A DNA stretch of 64,000 nt from Pseudolysinimonas_A sp947085045 (GTDB taxonomy: Bacteria; Actinomycetota; Actinomycetes; Actinomycetales; Microbacteriaceae), in NCBI GenBank assembly GCA_947085045.1, contig CAMTUU010000006.1:1-64000 (forward strand), given 5' to 3'. The translations under genes were made by a program, and so were the position numbers. The notes under the pieces were generated by a model. That model saw only the letters and a list, made by a program, of their open reading frames with translations. It was not told the DNA's origin and ran no database searches. Positions 1-6,957 of the stretch are shown here, piece by piece (within the stretch, counting starts at the first letter, position 1; each line of letters begins with the position of its first letter).

Positions 1-136
1 AGAACTCCACCTGGTTCTCGGGGTCCACGAGGACGAGCTCGCGGGAGTCCCGGCGTTGCCGGTAGCCGGCCTCGGTCAGGATCTCGCGGGCGGACTCGGA
101 CAGGGCGCCCTTGTTGGGCACGGCGATGCGCAGCAC
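1..136 (-). CDS. hisG: ATP phosphoribosyltransferase, N-terminal part (cut by window edge)
   Basis: Only the first 45 codons lie in the window, starting with GTG at 136. They read V-L-R-I-A-V-P-N-K-G-A-L-S, the conserved start of HisG, the first enzyme of histidine synthesis, which joins ATP and PRPP. The gene lies 54 bases downstream of hisE on the same strand, so the two are probably cotranscribed. The catalytic and regulatory regions are outside the window, so the long and short HisG forms cannot be told apart. Confidence 0.85.
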   Translation of the reverse strand, partial: MLRIAVPNKGALSESAREILTEAGYRQRRDSRELVLVDPENQVEF

Positions 137-190
137 GCGTCGGTCTCCTCGGGGATGCGGTGGGGCGGGCGGGGAATGGGGCCGGCGGCC

Positions 191-454
191 TCAGAGGTGA
201 CGGTAGACGTCCTCGAGGCTGATACCGCGGGCGATCATCATGGTCTGCACGTGGTACAGCAGCTGCGAGATCTCCTCGGCGGTGCGCTCGTCGCTCTCGT
301 ACTCCGCGGCCATCCAGACCTCGGCGGCCTCTTCGACGATCTTCTTGCCGATCGCGTGCACACCCGCGTCGAGTTCCGCGACGGTGCCCGAGCCCTCCGG
401 CCGCTCGGCGGCGGTCCGGGTCAGCTCGGCGAACAACCCGTCGAACGTCTTCAC
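191..454 (-). CDS. hisE: phosphoribosyl-ATP diphosphatase
   Basis: An 87-residue all-alpha MazG-like protein that removes diphosphate from phosphoribosyl-ATP, the second step of histidine synthesis. The motif K-K-I-V-E-E-A-A-E-V-W and the later D-E-R-T-A-E-E-I-S-Q-L-L-Y-H are the metal-binding acidic helices of the family. The size is normal for a stand-alone HisE. The GTG start at 454 overlaps the stop of the upstream oxidoreductase gene as GTGA. HisE translation is therefore coupled to a gene with no link to histidine, an odd context that suggests the oxidoreductase entered a former rpe-hisE-hisG operon. Confidence 0.93.
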   Translation of the reverse strand: MKTFDGLFAELTRTAAERPEGSGTVAELDAGVHAIGKKIVEEAAEVWMAAEYESDERTAEEISQLLYHVQTMMIARGISLEDVYRHL

Positions 455-2829
455 AGACCCCAGGGTAGCGGGCTGGTGTCGCGTCGGCCGCCGCCGTCGA
501 CCGGCTCGAGCCGCACGATGACGCCCTTCGAGACCGGGGTGTTGCTCTCGTCGGCCGCACTGTCGAGCGGCACCAGCACGTTGGTCTCGGGGTAGTACGC
601 CGCCGCGCAGCCACGCGCGCTCGGATAGGAGACGATCCGGTAGTTGCGCACGACCCGCTCCCGCCCGTCTTTCCACTCCGAGAAGATGTCGACGCGCTGC
701 CCGTCGGCGAGTCCCAGCTCGGCGAGGTCGACGGGGTTCACGAAGACGACGTCGCGACCCTTCTTGATGCCCCGGTAGCGGTCGTTCAGGCTGTAGATCG
801 TCGTGTTGAACTGGTCGTGCGACCGGAAGGTCTGCAGGATCAGCCGCCCCTCCGGCCGTTCGAGGTGCTCGAGCTCGTTGACCGTCATGATCGCCTTGCC
901 CGTGCGGGTGTTGAACGTGCGGGAGTCGCGCGGGCCGTTGGGCAGGATGAATCCGGCCGCCTTGCGGATGTCGGCGTTGAAGTTCTCGAAGCCGGGCACG
1001 ACCCGCGAGATGCGGTCGCGGATGAGGTCGTAGTCCTTGACGAACCCGTTCCAGTCAATGCCGTAGCGGTCGCCGAGCGTGGCTTTCGCCAGGCCGGCGA
1101 CGATGGCGACCTCGGAGCGCAGCCCCGGAGCGACCGGCTTCACGGCCCCATGACTGGCATGCACCGCGCACACGCTGTCTTCGACCGATACGAACTGCGC
1201 GCCCGTCTCCTGCAGATCGACCTCGGTGCGGCCGAGCGTGGGCAGGATGAGGGCCTCGCGGCCGGTGACCGCGTGCGAGCGGTTGAGCTTCGTCGAGACC
1301 TGCACGGTGAGCTGGGCCCCGCGCATCGCCGCCTCGGCCACGGCGGTGTCGGAGATCGCACCGACGAAGTTGCCGCCCAGGGCGATGAAGACCTTGACGT
1401 CGCCCTGTGCGAGGCCGCTGACCGCCGTGAGCGCGTCGTGACCGTGCTCACGCGGGACCGGGAAGCCGAACTCCGCCTCGAGAGCATCCAGGAACGTCTC
1501 GGGCATCTTCTCGAAGATGCCCATCGTGCGGTCGCCCTGCACGTTGGAGTGCCCGCGGATCGGCGAGGCCCCGGCGCCCGGCTTGCCGATGTTGCCGCGC
1601 AGCAGCAGGAGGTTGACGATCTCCTTGATCGTCGCGACCGCCTTCTTCTGCTGCGTGATGCCCATCGCCCAGGTGATGATCACCCGGTCCGCCGCGAGGT
1701 ACGCGTCGGCGAAGGCATCCATCTCGGCGCTCGTGAGCCCGGTCGCCTCGATCACCGCCGCCTCATCGACGTCGGCGATGTGCGTCGCGAACGCGTCGAA
1801 GTCGGAGACGTGCTCGTCGAGGAACGCGTGGTCGAGCACGGTGTGCGGGGCGAGTGCCTCGGCCTCGAGCACCTTCTTCGAGGTGCGCTGCAGCAGGGCC
1901 ATGTCGCCGGCGGCCCGGATCTGCAGGAACTGGTCGGCGATCGCCGTGCCTTTGCCGATGATGCCGCGTACCTTCTGCGGGTTCTTGTAGCGGATGAGCC
2001 CGGCCTCGGGCAGCGGGTTCACCGCGACGATCCGCCCGCCGTTGCGCTTGCACTCCTCGAGCGCCGAGAGCATGCGGGGGTGGTTCGTGCCCGGGTTCTG
2101 CCCGAGCACGATGATCAGCTCGGCCTTTCCGAAGTCGTCGTACGAGACCGTCGACTTGCCGATGCCGACGGTCTCGCCCATCGCGGTGCCGGTCGACTCG
2201 TGGCACATGTTGGAGCAGTCGGGGAGGTTGTTGGTGCCGAAGGCGCGGACGAACAGCTGGTAGAGGAACGCCGTCTCGTTCGCCGTGCGGCCGCTCGTGT
2301 AGAAGGCGGCCTCGTCGGGGCTCGACAGCCGACCCAGCCCTTCGGCGACGATCTGGAACGCGCGATCCCAGGTGACGGGCTCATAGACATCCGATCCGGC
2401 GGCCTTGTAGACGGGTTCGGTGAGCCGGCCCTGTTGGCCGAGCCAGTACTCGTCCTTCTCCAGGAGCACGGGGATCGGGTTCTCGCGCCAGAACGAGGTC
2501 GGCACGGTGACCGGCGTCGCCTCCCAGGTGACCGCCTTCATGCCGTTCTCGCAGAACTCGAGCGTGTTGCGATGCCCGGGGTCGGGCCACGCGCAACTCA
2601 TGCAGTCGAAGCCGTCCTTCTGGTTGATGGTGAGCGCGAGCTTCGCGGTGCGGCCCACCCCCATCTCCAGCAGCGCCGGTTCCATCGAGTTGAGGATCGC
2701 CGGCACCCCGACGGCCCAGGGCTCGTTGTGGCCCACGTGGATGTCGGGGTAGATGTCGGCGAACGCCTCGGGCTCGTGCGTCTCGGCACCGCGGACGATC
2801 TTCGCGCCGACCGGCTTCTGGCGGCTCAT
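451..2829 (-). CDS. FdhF/YdeP family molybdopterin oxidoreductase (formate dehydrogenase alpha-like)
   Basis: A 792-residue molybdenum bis-MGD oxidoreductase of the YdeP type. C76-M-S-C79-A-W-P-D-P with C93 is the cysteine-containing N-terminal region. D-C205-S-N-M-C209-H-E lies in the cofactor domain. V-L-G-Q-N-P-G-T-N-H-P-R and I-R-G-H-S-N-V-Q-G are MGD-binding signatures, and the C-terminal dinucleotide-binding domain ends near residue 780. Members resemble formate dehydrogenase alpha subunits, but the electron donor and acceptor are not established for this subfamily. No signal peptide is visible, so it is likely cytoplasmic. The ATG at 2829 overlaps the fdhD stop as ATGA, and the stop overlaps hisE. 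The upstream fdhD and the divergent mobA/moeA supply cofactor maturation. Confidence 0.9.
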   Translation of the reverse strand: MSRQKPVGAKIVRGAETHEPEAFADIYPDIHVGHNEPWAVGVPAILNSMEPALLEMGVGRTAKLALTINQKDGFDCMSCAWPDPGHRNTLEFCENGMKAVTWEATPVTVPTSFWRENPIPVLLEKDEYWLGQQGRLTEPVYKAAGSDVYEPVTWDRAFQIVAEGLGRLSSPDEAAFYTSGRTANETAFLYQLFVRAFGTNNLPDCSNMCHESTGTAMGETVGIGKSTVSYDDFGKAELIIVLGQNPGTNHPRMLSALEECKRNGGRIVAVNPLPEAGLIRYKNPQKVRGIIGKGTAIADQFLQIRAAGDMALLQRTSKKVLEAEALAPHTVLDHAFLDEHVSDFDAFATHIADVDEAAVIEATGLTSAEMDAFADAYLAADRVIITWAMGITQQKKAVATIKEIVNLLLLRGNIGKPGAGASPIRGHSNVQGDRTMGIFEKMPETFLDALEAEFGFPVPREHGHDALTAVSGLAQGDVKVFIALGGNFVGAISDTAVAEAAMRGAQLTVQVSTKLNRSHAVTGREALILPTLGRTEVDLQETGAQFVSVEDSVCAVHASHGAVKPVAPGLRSEVAIVAGLAKATLGDRYGIDWNGFVKDYDLIRDRISRVVPGFENFNADIRKAAGFILPNGPRDSRTFNTRTGKAIMTVNELEHLERPEGRLILQTFRSHDQFNTTIYSLNDRYRGIKKGRDVVFVNPVDLAELGLADGQRVDIFSEWKDGRERVVRNYRIVSYPSARGCAAAYYPETNVLVPLDSAADESNTPVSKGVIVRLEPVDGGGRRDTSPLPWGL

Positions 2830-3701
2830 CGCGCCGCCTCCGTGGCCGCGAGCTCCGGGACCGTCACCCGCTGCTCCCCCGCGTAGACCACCATCGAGCG
2901 CCCGCGCATGAACCCGACGACCGTCAGCCCGAGTTCCCCGGCGAGGTCGATCGCGAGCGACGAGGGCGCCGACACGGCGGCGAGCACCGGGATGCCGGCC
3001 ATCGACGCCTTCTGCGTCAGCTCGAAACTCGCGCGGCCCGAGACCTGCAGCACCGTCCCGGCGAGCGGCAGCAAGCCTTCGCCGTGCGCCCAGCCGATGA
3101 CCTTGTCGACGGCGTTGTGGCGCCCGACGTCCTCGCGCAGCACGAGCATCTCGCCGGTGCGGCCGTCGAAGAGCGCGGCAGCGTGCAGGCCGCCGGTCTT
3201 GTCGAAGACCTCCTGCCCGGCGCGGAGCCGGTCGGGGAAGGTCGCCAGGAGGTTCGCGTCGATCGCGAGGTCGTCGTCCGCGACCGGGTGGTGCGAGGCG
3301 GTGCGCACGGCGTCGATGCTCGCCTTGCCGCACAGCCCGCACGACGAGGTCATGTAGAAGTTCCGCTCGAGACTGGGGTCCGGCGCGGCGACCCCCGCGC
3401 CGAGGGTGACGTCGAGCACGTTGAAGGTGTTCTCGCCGTCGTCGTTCACGCCGGCGCAGTAGCGGATTGCGGCAACATCGGTGGCGTGGGCGACGATGCC
3501 CTCGGAGATCAGGAAGCCCGCAGCCAGGTCGAAGTCGTGGCCCGGCGTGCGCATCGTGATGCTGAGCGAGGTGCCGCCGACGCGGATCTCGAGCGGTTCC
3601 TCGACGGCCAGCACGTCCTCCCGTCGGGAGACGGTGGCCTCAGCTCCCGCCTCCCCGAGGGTGATCCGGGTGATCCGCTTCCTTGCGGTGATTCTTCCCA
3701 T
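2826..3701 (-). CDS. fdhD: formate dehydrogenase accessory sulfurtransferase FdhD
   Basis: A 291-residue FdhD, which passes sulfur from a cysteine desulfurase to the bis-MGD cofactor before it is loaded into formate dehydrogenase-type enzymes. The C121-G-L-C124-G motif in T-S-S-C-G-L-C-G-K is the sulfur-relay loop, and R-E-D-V-G-R-H-N-A-V-D-K is the conserved cofactor-binding segment. The ATG at 3701 was preferred over an in-frame TTG at 3707; neither has a strong ribosome binding site. The gene is first in a unit with the molybdopterin oxidoreductase (4-base overlap), which is the expected client. A dyad at 3711-3726 sits just upstream. Confidence 0.94.
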   Translation of the reverse strand: MGRITARKRITRITLGEAGAEATVSRREDVLAVEEPLEIRVGGTSLSITMRTPGHDFDLAAGFLISEGIVAHATDVAAIRYCAGVNDDGENTFNVLDVTLGAGVAAPDPSLERNFYMTSSCGLCGKASIDAVRTASHHPVADDDLAIDANLLATFPDRLRAGQEVFDKTGGLHAAALFDGRTGEMLVLREDVGRHNAVDKVIGWAHGEGLLPLAGTVLQVSGRASFELTQKASMAGIPVLAAVSAPSSLAIDLAGELGLTVVGFMRGRSMVVYAGEQRVTVPELAATEAAR

Positions 3702-3710
3702 GTCCAATAC

Positions 3711-3726
3711 CTATCACGATAGTGAT
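3711..3726. promoter_or_regulatory. overlapping dyads between divergent fdhD and mobA
   Basis: The sequence CTATCACGATAGTGAT holds two perfect nested inverted repeats: CTATC-AC-GATAG (3711-3722) and ATCAC-GATA-GTGAT (3713-3726). It lies in the 56-base gap between the two divergent molybdenum operons, 10 bases from the fdhD start and about 18 bases upstream of the mobA -10-like hexamer. This fits an operator for both directions. It does not match the ModE consensus as I know it, and the regulator is unknown. Confidence 0.4.
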
Positions 3727-3744
3727 TGTGCCGAACCGGCGACT

Positions 3745-3750
3745 TAGAGT
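3745..3750 (+). promoter_or_regulatory. -10-like hexamer of mobA (leaderless)
   Basis: TAGAGT ends 7 bases before the mobA ATG at 3758. This would place the transcription start at or next to the start codon. No ribosome binding site is visible and no clear -35 is seen; the dyad at 3711-3726 occupies the -35 zone. Confidence 0.4.
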
Positions 3751-3757
3751 GTTCGGC

Positions 3758-4351
3758 ATGATCGTCGACGCTCTCATTCTCGCAGGCGGTCGCTCCTCGC
3801 GGCTGGGCCCTTCGGGTGAAATGAATGCGCAGTCCGACAAGCGGAAGCTGGAGATCGACGGGGAGACCCTTCTGCGACGATCGATCCGTGCGGTGCAGCA
3901 GGCGGGGGTGCGCTCCGTGATCGTCGTCGGTGATGAGCAGGCGGATGTCGTGGTCACCGTCCGCGAGGAGCCCCCGTACGGCGGTCCGGTCGCCGCGATC
4001 GCCGCGGGACTGCGCGCTCTTCCCTCGACTCCGGATGCCGTCCTGGTGCTCGCCTGCGACATGCCGGGCATCGACGCAGCGCTTCCGGCACTGTTCGGCG
4101 GCTTCCGTGGCGACGGCGCGATCGGGATCGACCGAGGACGGCGGCAACAGCTCGCGATCGTCGTCGAGCCCGGCGCGCTGGCCGGCGCGCTCGCGGCACT
4201 CCCCGCCGTGACCGACGCGTCGATGCGCGCCCTTCTGGCTCCCCTCGACCTCGCGGAGATCCTGGTCCCCGACGGCGCGACCGATGACATCGACACCTGG
4301 GACGACGCGGCGCGGTTCGGCGCGGTCCCGACGGCAGGAGCGGCGAGATGA
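3758..4351 (+). CDS. mobA: molybdenum cofactor guanylyltransferase (MobA-like)
   Basis: A 197-residue nucleotidyltransferase that adds GMP to molybdopterin to give MGD. Residues 5-14, L-I-L-A-G-G-R-S-S-R-L-G, are the GTP-binding loop. D-K-R-K-L-E-I-D-G-E-T-L-L and L-V-L-A-C-D-M-P-G-I-D (the metal-binding aspartate) follow in the family order. A GTG at 3722 would add 12 residues; the ATG at 3758 was chosen because the protein fold begins there and a -10-like TAGAGT ends 7 bases upstream. It overlaps the next gene by ATGA and forms a three-gene unit with the DUF6457 gene and moeA, divergent from the enzyme that needs MGD. Confidence 0.9.
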   Translation: MIVDALILAGGRSSRLGPSGEMNAQSDKRKLEIDGETLLRRSIRAVQQAGVRSVIVVGDEQADVVVTVREEPPYGGPVAAIAAGLRALPSTPDAVLVLACDMPGIDAALPALFGGFRGDGAIGIDRGRRQQLAIVVEPGALAGALAALPAVTDASMRALLAPLDLAEILVPDGATDDIDTWDDAARFGAVPTAGAAR

Positions 4352-4617
4352 GTGAGAACGACGAGGTCGAGGGCATCCTCGACGTCTGGGCAGACGAGGT
4401 GCGGGCGGCGCTCGGCATCGACGCGGAGGTCGACGTCACGGCGGTGCTCGGTCTGGCCGGCGTCGCGGCGCACGCGGTGGTGCGCCCTGCGGCTCCGCTG
4501 ACGACCTACCTCGTCGGCTTCGCCGCCGGGCGCGCGGAAGCCCGCGGCGAGGATCCGGTCGCTGCCGCCGCGGAGGCGACTCGCCTCGCGAAGGACCTGG
4601 CGGCGCGTCGATCGTGA
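4348..4617 (+). CDS. DUF6457-like small protein of the molybdenum cofactor operon
   Basis: An 89-residue, mainly helical, acidic protein. It resembles the DUF6457 family, which occurs as a C-terminal extension of, or next to, actinobacterial MobA proteins. Visible features are an acidic N-terminus, a W-A-D-E-V-R-A-A-L-G helix, and a C-terminal stretch A-A-A-A-E-A-T-R-L-A-K-D-L-A. No catalytic motif is seen. It is flanked by 4-base overlaps with mobA and moeA (ATGA, GTGA), so a role in MGD assembly is likely by context only. Confidence 0.7.
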   Translation: MSENDEVEGILDVWADEVRAALGIDAEVDVTAVLGLAGVAAHAVVRPAAPLTTYLVGFAAGRAEARGEDPVAAAAEATRLAKDLAARRS

Positions 4618-5744
4618 GCCACGAGGGACGCCTCCCCTGGGCGGAGGCGCGGCGCCGCGCGTCCGCCGCAGCGGTGCTGCTCGGCACCGAGACGCTCGAC
4701 CTCGGGTCGGCGCTCGGCCGGGTCCTACGCCGGGAGATCGTCGCGGCCGTCGACATCCCGCACTACGCCTCGGCGGCGATGGACGGCTGGGCCGTCGCGG
4801 GCACCGGTCCATGGGAGCTCAGCGGAGGCCCACTGACGCCGCGGACCGCCGTTCCGATCGTCACCGGCGAGCTGCTGCCCGACGGCGCCGACGCGGTCGT
4901 CCGTAGCGAGATTGCTCACATCGACGGCTCGCGCCTGGTGCTCGATCGTCCGGATCGCCGCGACCACATCCGACCTCCCGCGGAGGAGGCGCGCGCGGGC
5001 GATCCGCTCGTCGAGATCGGGACGCGGCTCTCCCCCGCCCACCTCGCCCTCGCCGCCGCGGGCACGCGGGATGCGCTCGAAGTGTCGACGCGCCCCCGGG
5101 TGGCGACGGTCTTCACGGGCGACGAGGTCGTGCTCGCGGGCATCCCGGATCCCGGGCGCGTGCGCGACAGCTTCGGAGCGACGATCCCCGCGATACTCGG
5201 GATGCTGGGCGCCACGCCCGCGGCGAGCGTGCGGGTCGGCGACGACCGCGCGGCCACGGTCGCCGCTCTGAAGGGGGCCGACGCGGACCTGGTCGTCACG
5301 ACCGGCGGCACGGGCGGTTCGCACGCCGACCACGTGCGGCGTGCGCTCGACGTCCTCGGCGCCGACTACCTGGTGCCGGGTCTCAACGCGCGCCCGGGCG
5401 GCCCGACGCTGCTGGCGCGACTGCCGGACCGGCGGCTCGTTCTCGGGCTCGCCGGCAATCCGCTGGCGGCGATGCTCGGCCTGCTCTCGCTCGGCGACGT
5501 GCTGATCGCGGGATTCACCGGTCGCGTGCTGCCACCGCTGGTGACGGTGCCGGTCCCGGAGTCGGTGAAGCGGCATCCCGAGGCCACCCGGCTCGTACCG
5601 GTGCGAGCGGGACTTGATTCGAACGGGCACCGCGAGGTGGAGTGGACGGGGTCGGCGATGATGCGCGGCTTGGCCGCGGCGACCGGCGTGCTGGTGGTGC
5701 CGCCCCAGGGCGCGGCACAGGTGCTGCCGCTGCCCTGGGGCTGA
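4614..5744 (+). CDS. moeA: molybdopterin molybdenumtransferase MoeA
   Basis: A 376-residue protein that inserts molybdate into adenylylated molybdopterin. P-H-Y-A-S-A-A-M-D-G-W-A-V, near residue 47, is the MoeA signature. V-F-T-G-D-E-V-V and T-T-G-G-T-G-G-S-H-A-D-H belong to the MogA-like central domain, and A-G-N-P-L-A-A-M ends it. The C-terminal domain IV is slightly short but present. The GTG start overlaps the preceding stop (GTGA). It closes the plus-strand Mo-cofactor operon. The early-pathway genes (moaA-E, modABC) are not in this window. Confidence 0.92.
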   Translation: MSHEGRLPWAEARRRASAAAVLLGTETLDLGSALGRVLRREIVAAVDIPHYASAAMDGWAVAGTGPWELSGGPLTPRTAVPIVTGELLPDGADAVVRSEIAHIDGSRLVLDRPDRRDHIRPPAEEARAGDPLVEIGTRLSPAHLALAAAGTRDALEVSTRPRVATVFTGDEVVLAGIPDPGRVRDSFGATIPAILGMLGATPAASVRVGDDRAATVAALKGADADLVVTTGGTGGSHADHVRRALDVLGADYLVPGLNARPGGPTLLARLPDRRLVLGLAGNPLAAMLGLLSLGDVLIAGFTGRVLPPLVTVPVPESVKRHPEATRLVPVRAGLDSNGHREVEWTGSAMMRGLAAATGVLVVPPQGAAQVLPLPWG

Positions 5745-5756
5745 CGTCCGGCTCGG

Positions 5757-6125
5757 TTACGCGACGCCCAGGAGGTCGATCACGAACACGAGGGTGCGGC
5801 CGGAGAGACGGTGACCTCCGCCGACGGGCCCGTACGCCCACTCGGGCGGGCAGATCAGCTGGCGGCGTCCGCCGACCTTCATGCCCGGGATACCCTCCTG
5901 CCAGCCGCGCACGAGCCCGTTCAGCGGGAACTCGATCGACTGGCCGCGGCTCCACGACGAGTCGAACTCCTCGCCGCTCTCGAAGTCCACGCCCAGGTAG
6001 TGCACGGTCACCTTGGCGCCGGGGGTGGCGTCGGCGCCGTCACCGACCTCGAGGTCCGTGATGACGAGTTCGGTGGGGGCGGGGCCTTCGAAGAAGTCGA
6101 TCTCGGGCTTGGTGTCGTTACTCAT
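5757..6125 (-). CDS. FKBP-type peptidyl-prolyl cis-trans isomerase
   Basis: A single 122-residue FKBP domain without signal peptide, so probably a cytoplasmic prolyl isomerase. V-T-V-H-Y-L-G-V (V-H-Y core), F-D-S-S-W, G-W-Q-E-G-I-P-G-M-K-V-G-G-R-R and P-P-E-W-A-Y-G mark the FK506-binding pocket in order. It is convergent with moeA with 12 bases between. The upstream small frame at 6134-6247 stops 8 bases before its start, and a TTAGCT hexamer ends 6 bases before the ATG, which suggests a leaderless promoter. Confidence 0.92.
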   Translation of the reverse strand: MSNDTKPEIDFFEGPAPTELVITDLEVGDGADATPGAKVTVHYLGVDFESGEEFDSSWSRGQSIEFPLNGLVRGWQEGIPGMKVGGRRQLICPPEWAYGPVGGGHRLSGRTLVFVIDLLGVA

Positions 6126-6131
6126 GCTCCC

Positions 6132-6137
6132 AGCTAA
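6132..6137 (-). promoter_or_regulatory. -10-like hexamer of the FKBP gene
   Basis: TTAGCT on the minus strand ends 6 bases before the ATG at 6125, the same spacing seen at several other genes in the window. It overlaps the stop codon of the small upstream frame. No -35 was recognised. Confidence 0.3.
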
Positions 6138-6247
6138 TCAGACGTCCGGGGGACGATTCTGGATGCCGCCGCCCAACGCTCGGCCAGGTCGCTCGGGAAG
6201 AAGACCTCGGTGGAGGCACCGACGGCGGCCCGACTCCACCAACGCAT
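6134..6247 (-). other. 37-codon frame resembling a cysteine-less WhiB N-terminus
   Basis: A short frame from ATG 6247 to TAG 6134, inside the 169-base gap between rpe and the FKBP gene. Its residues line up with the start of WhiB-family regulators: W-x-S-R-A-A-V (WhiB: RA-x-C), then E-V-F-F-P (WhiB: E-x-F-F-P), then A-A-A-S-R-I-V-P-R-T (WhiB: A-x-x-I-C-x-x-C). The three cluster cysteines that should lie here are V, V and T, and the fourth region is missing. It could be a WhiB relic, a cluster-free mini-protein, or chance. The remainder of the gap shows no feature. Confidence 0.3.
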
Positions 6248-6294
6248 CTCGATCACCGATCGTGCCTACAGGTCGATGTCGTACATCCGCCGAG

Positions 6295-6957
6295 TCAGTG
6301 CGTGTGCGCTTCAGCGGCCGCGCGCAGGTCGGCGATCGCCGCCTCGGCGTCGGCGGAGCCGTAGACCGCGGAGCCGGCGACGAACGTGTCGGCTCCGGCC
6401 TCGGCCGCCTGGCGGATCGTGTCGAGTGCGATGCCCCCGTCGACCTGCAGCCAGACGTCGATGCCGGACGCGTCGATCGCCGCGCGCGCCGCCGCGACCT
6501 TGGTCATCATGTCGGTCATGAAGCTCTGCCCGCCGAATCCGGGTTCGACCGTCATCACCAGGATCTGGTCGAACTCGGGCAGCAGGTCGAGGTACGGGGC
6601 GAGGTCGGTGCCGGGCTTGACGGCGATCCCAGCCCGGGAGCCGATCTCGCGCAGCCGTCGCGCGAGAGCGACGGCATCCGTCGCCGCCTCGGCGTGGAAC
6701 GTCACCGAGAACGCGCCGAGTTCGGCGTAGCCGGGTGCCCAGCGGTCGGCGTCGGAGATCATCAGGTGCACGTCGAGCGGGATCGCCGACACCGCCTGCA
6801 GCCGTTCGACCATCTGCGGGCCGAAGGTGAGGTTCGGCACGAAGTGGTTGTCCATCACGTCGACGTGCACGGCGTCGGCCGTCGCGATGCGGGTGACCTC
6901 GGCTTCGAGGTTCACGAAGTCCGCCGACAGGATGCTCGGTTCGATGCGGGCCGTCAC
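6295..6957 (-). CDS. rpe: ribulose-phosphate 3-epimerase
   Basis: A 220-residue TIM-barrel enzyme that interconverts ribulose 5-phosphate and xylulose 5-phosphate in the pentose phosphate pathway. Motifs in order: I-E-P-S-I-L-S-A-D-F, V-H-V-D-V-M-D-N-H-F-V-P-N (metal-binding H and D), D-V-H-L-M-I, V-M-T-V-E-P-G-F-G-G-Q, and V-D-G-G-I with the phosphate loop V-A-G-S-A. The size is normal. The GTG at 6957 overlaps the rsmB stop (GTGA). It ends a long minus-strand run from pyrR. In related actinobacteria I would expect hisE-hisG to follow; here the molybdenum block intervenes. Confidence 0.96.
   Translation of the reverse strand: MTARIEPSILSADFVNLEAEVTRIATADAVHVDVMDNHFVPNLTFGPQMVERLQAVSAIPLDVHLMISDADRWAPGYAELGAFSVTFHAEAATDAVALARRLREIGSRAGIAVKPGTDLAPYLDLLPEFDQILVMTVEPGFGGQSFMTDMMTKVAAARAAIDASGIDVWLQVDGGIALDTIRQAAEAGADTFVAGSAVYGSADAEAAIADLRAAAEAHTH

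Noticed and set aside
3699..3707. TTG start of fdhD at 3707
   Set aside because: It adds only two residues and has no better ribosome binding site than ATG 3701.
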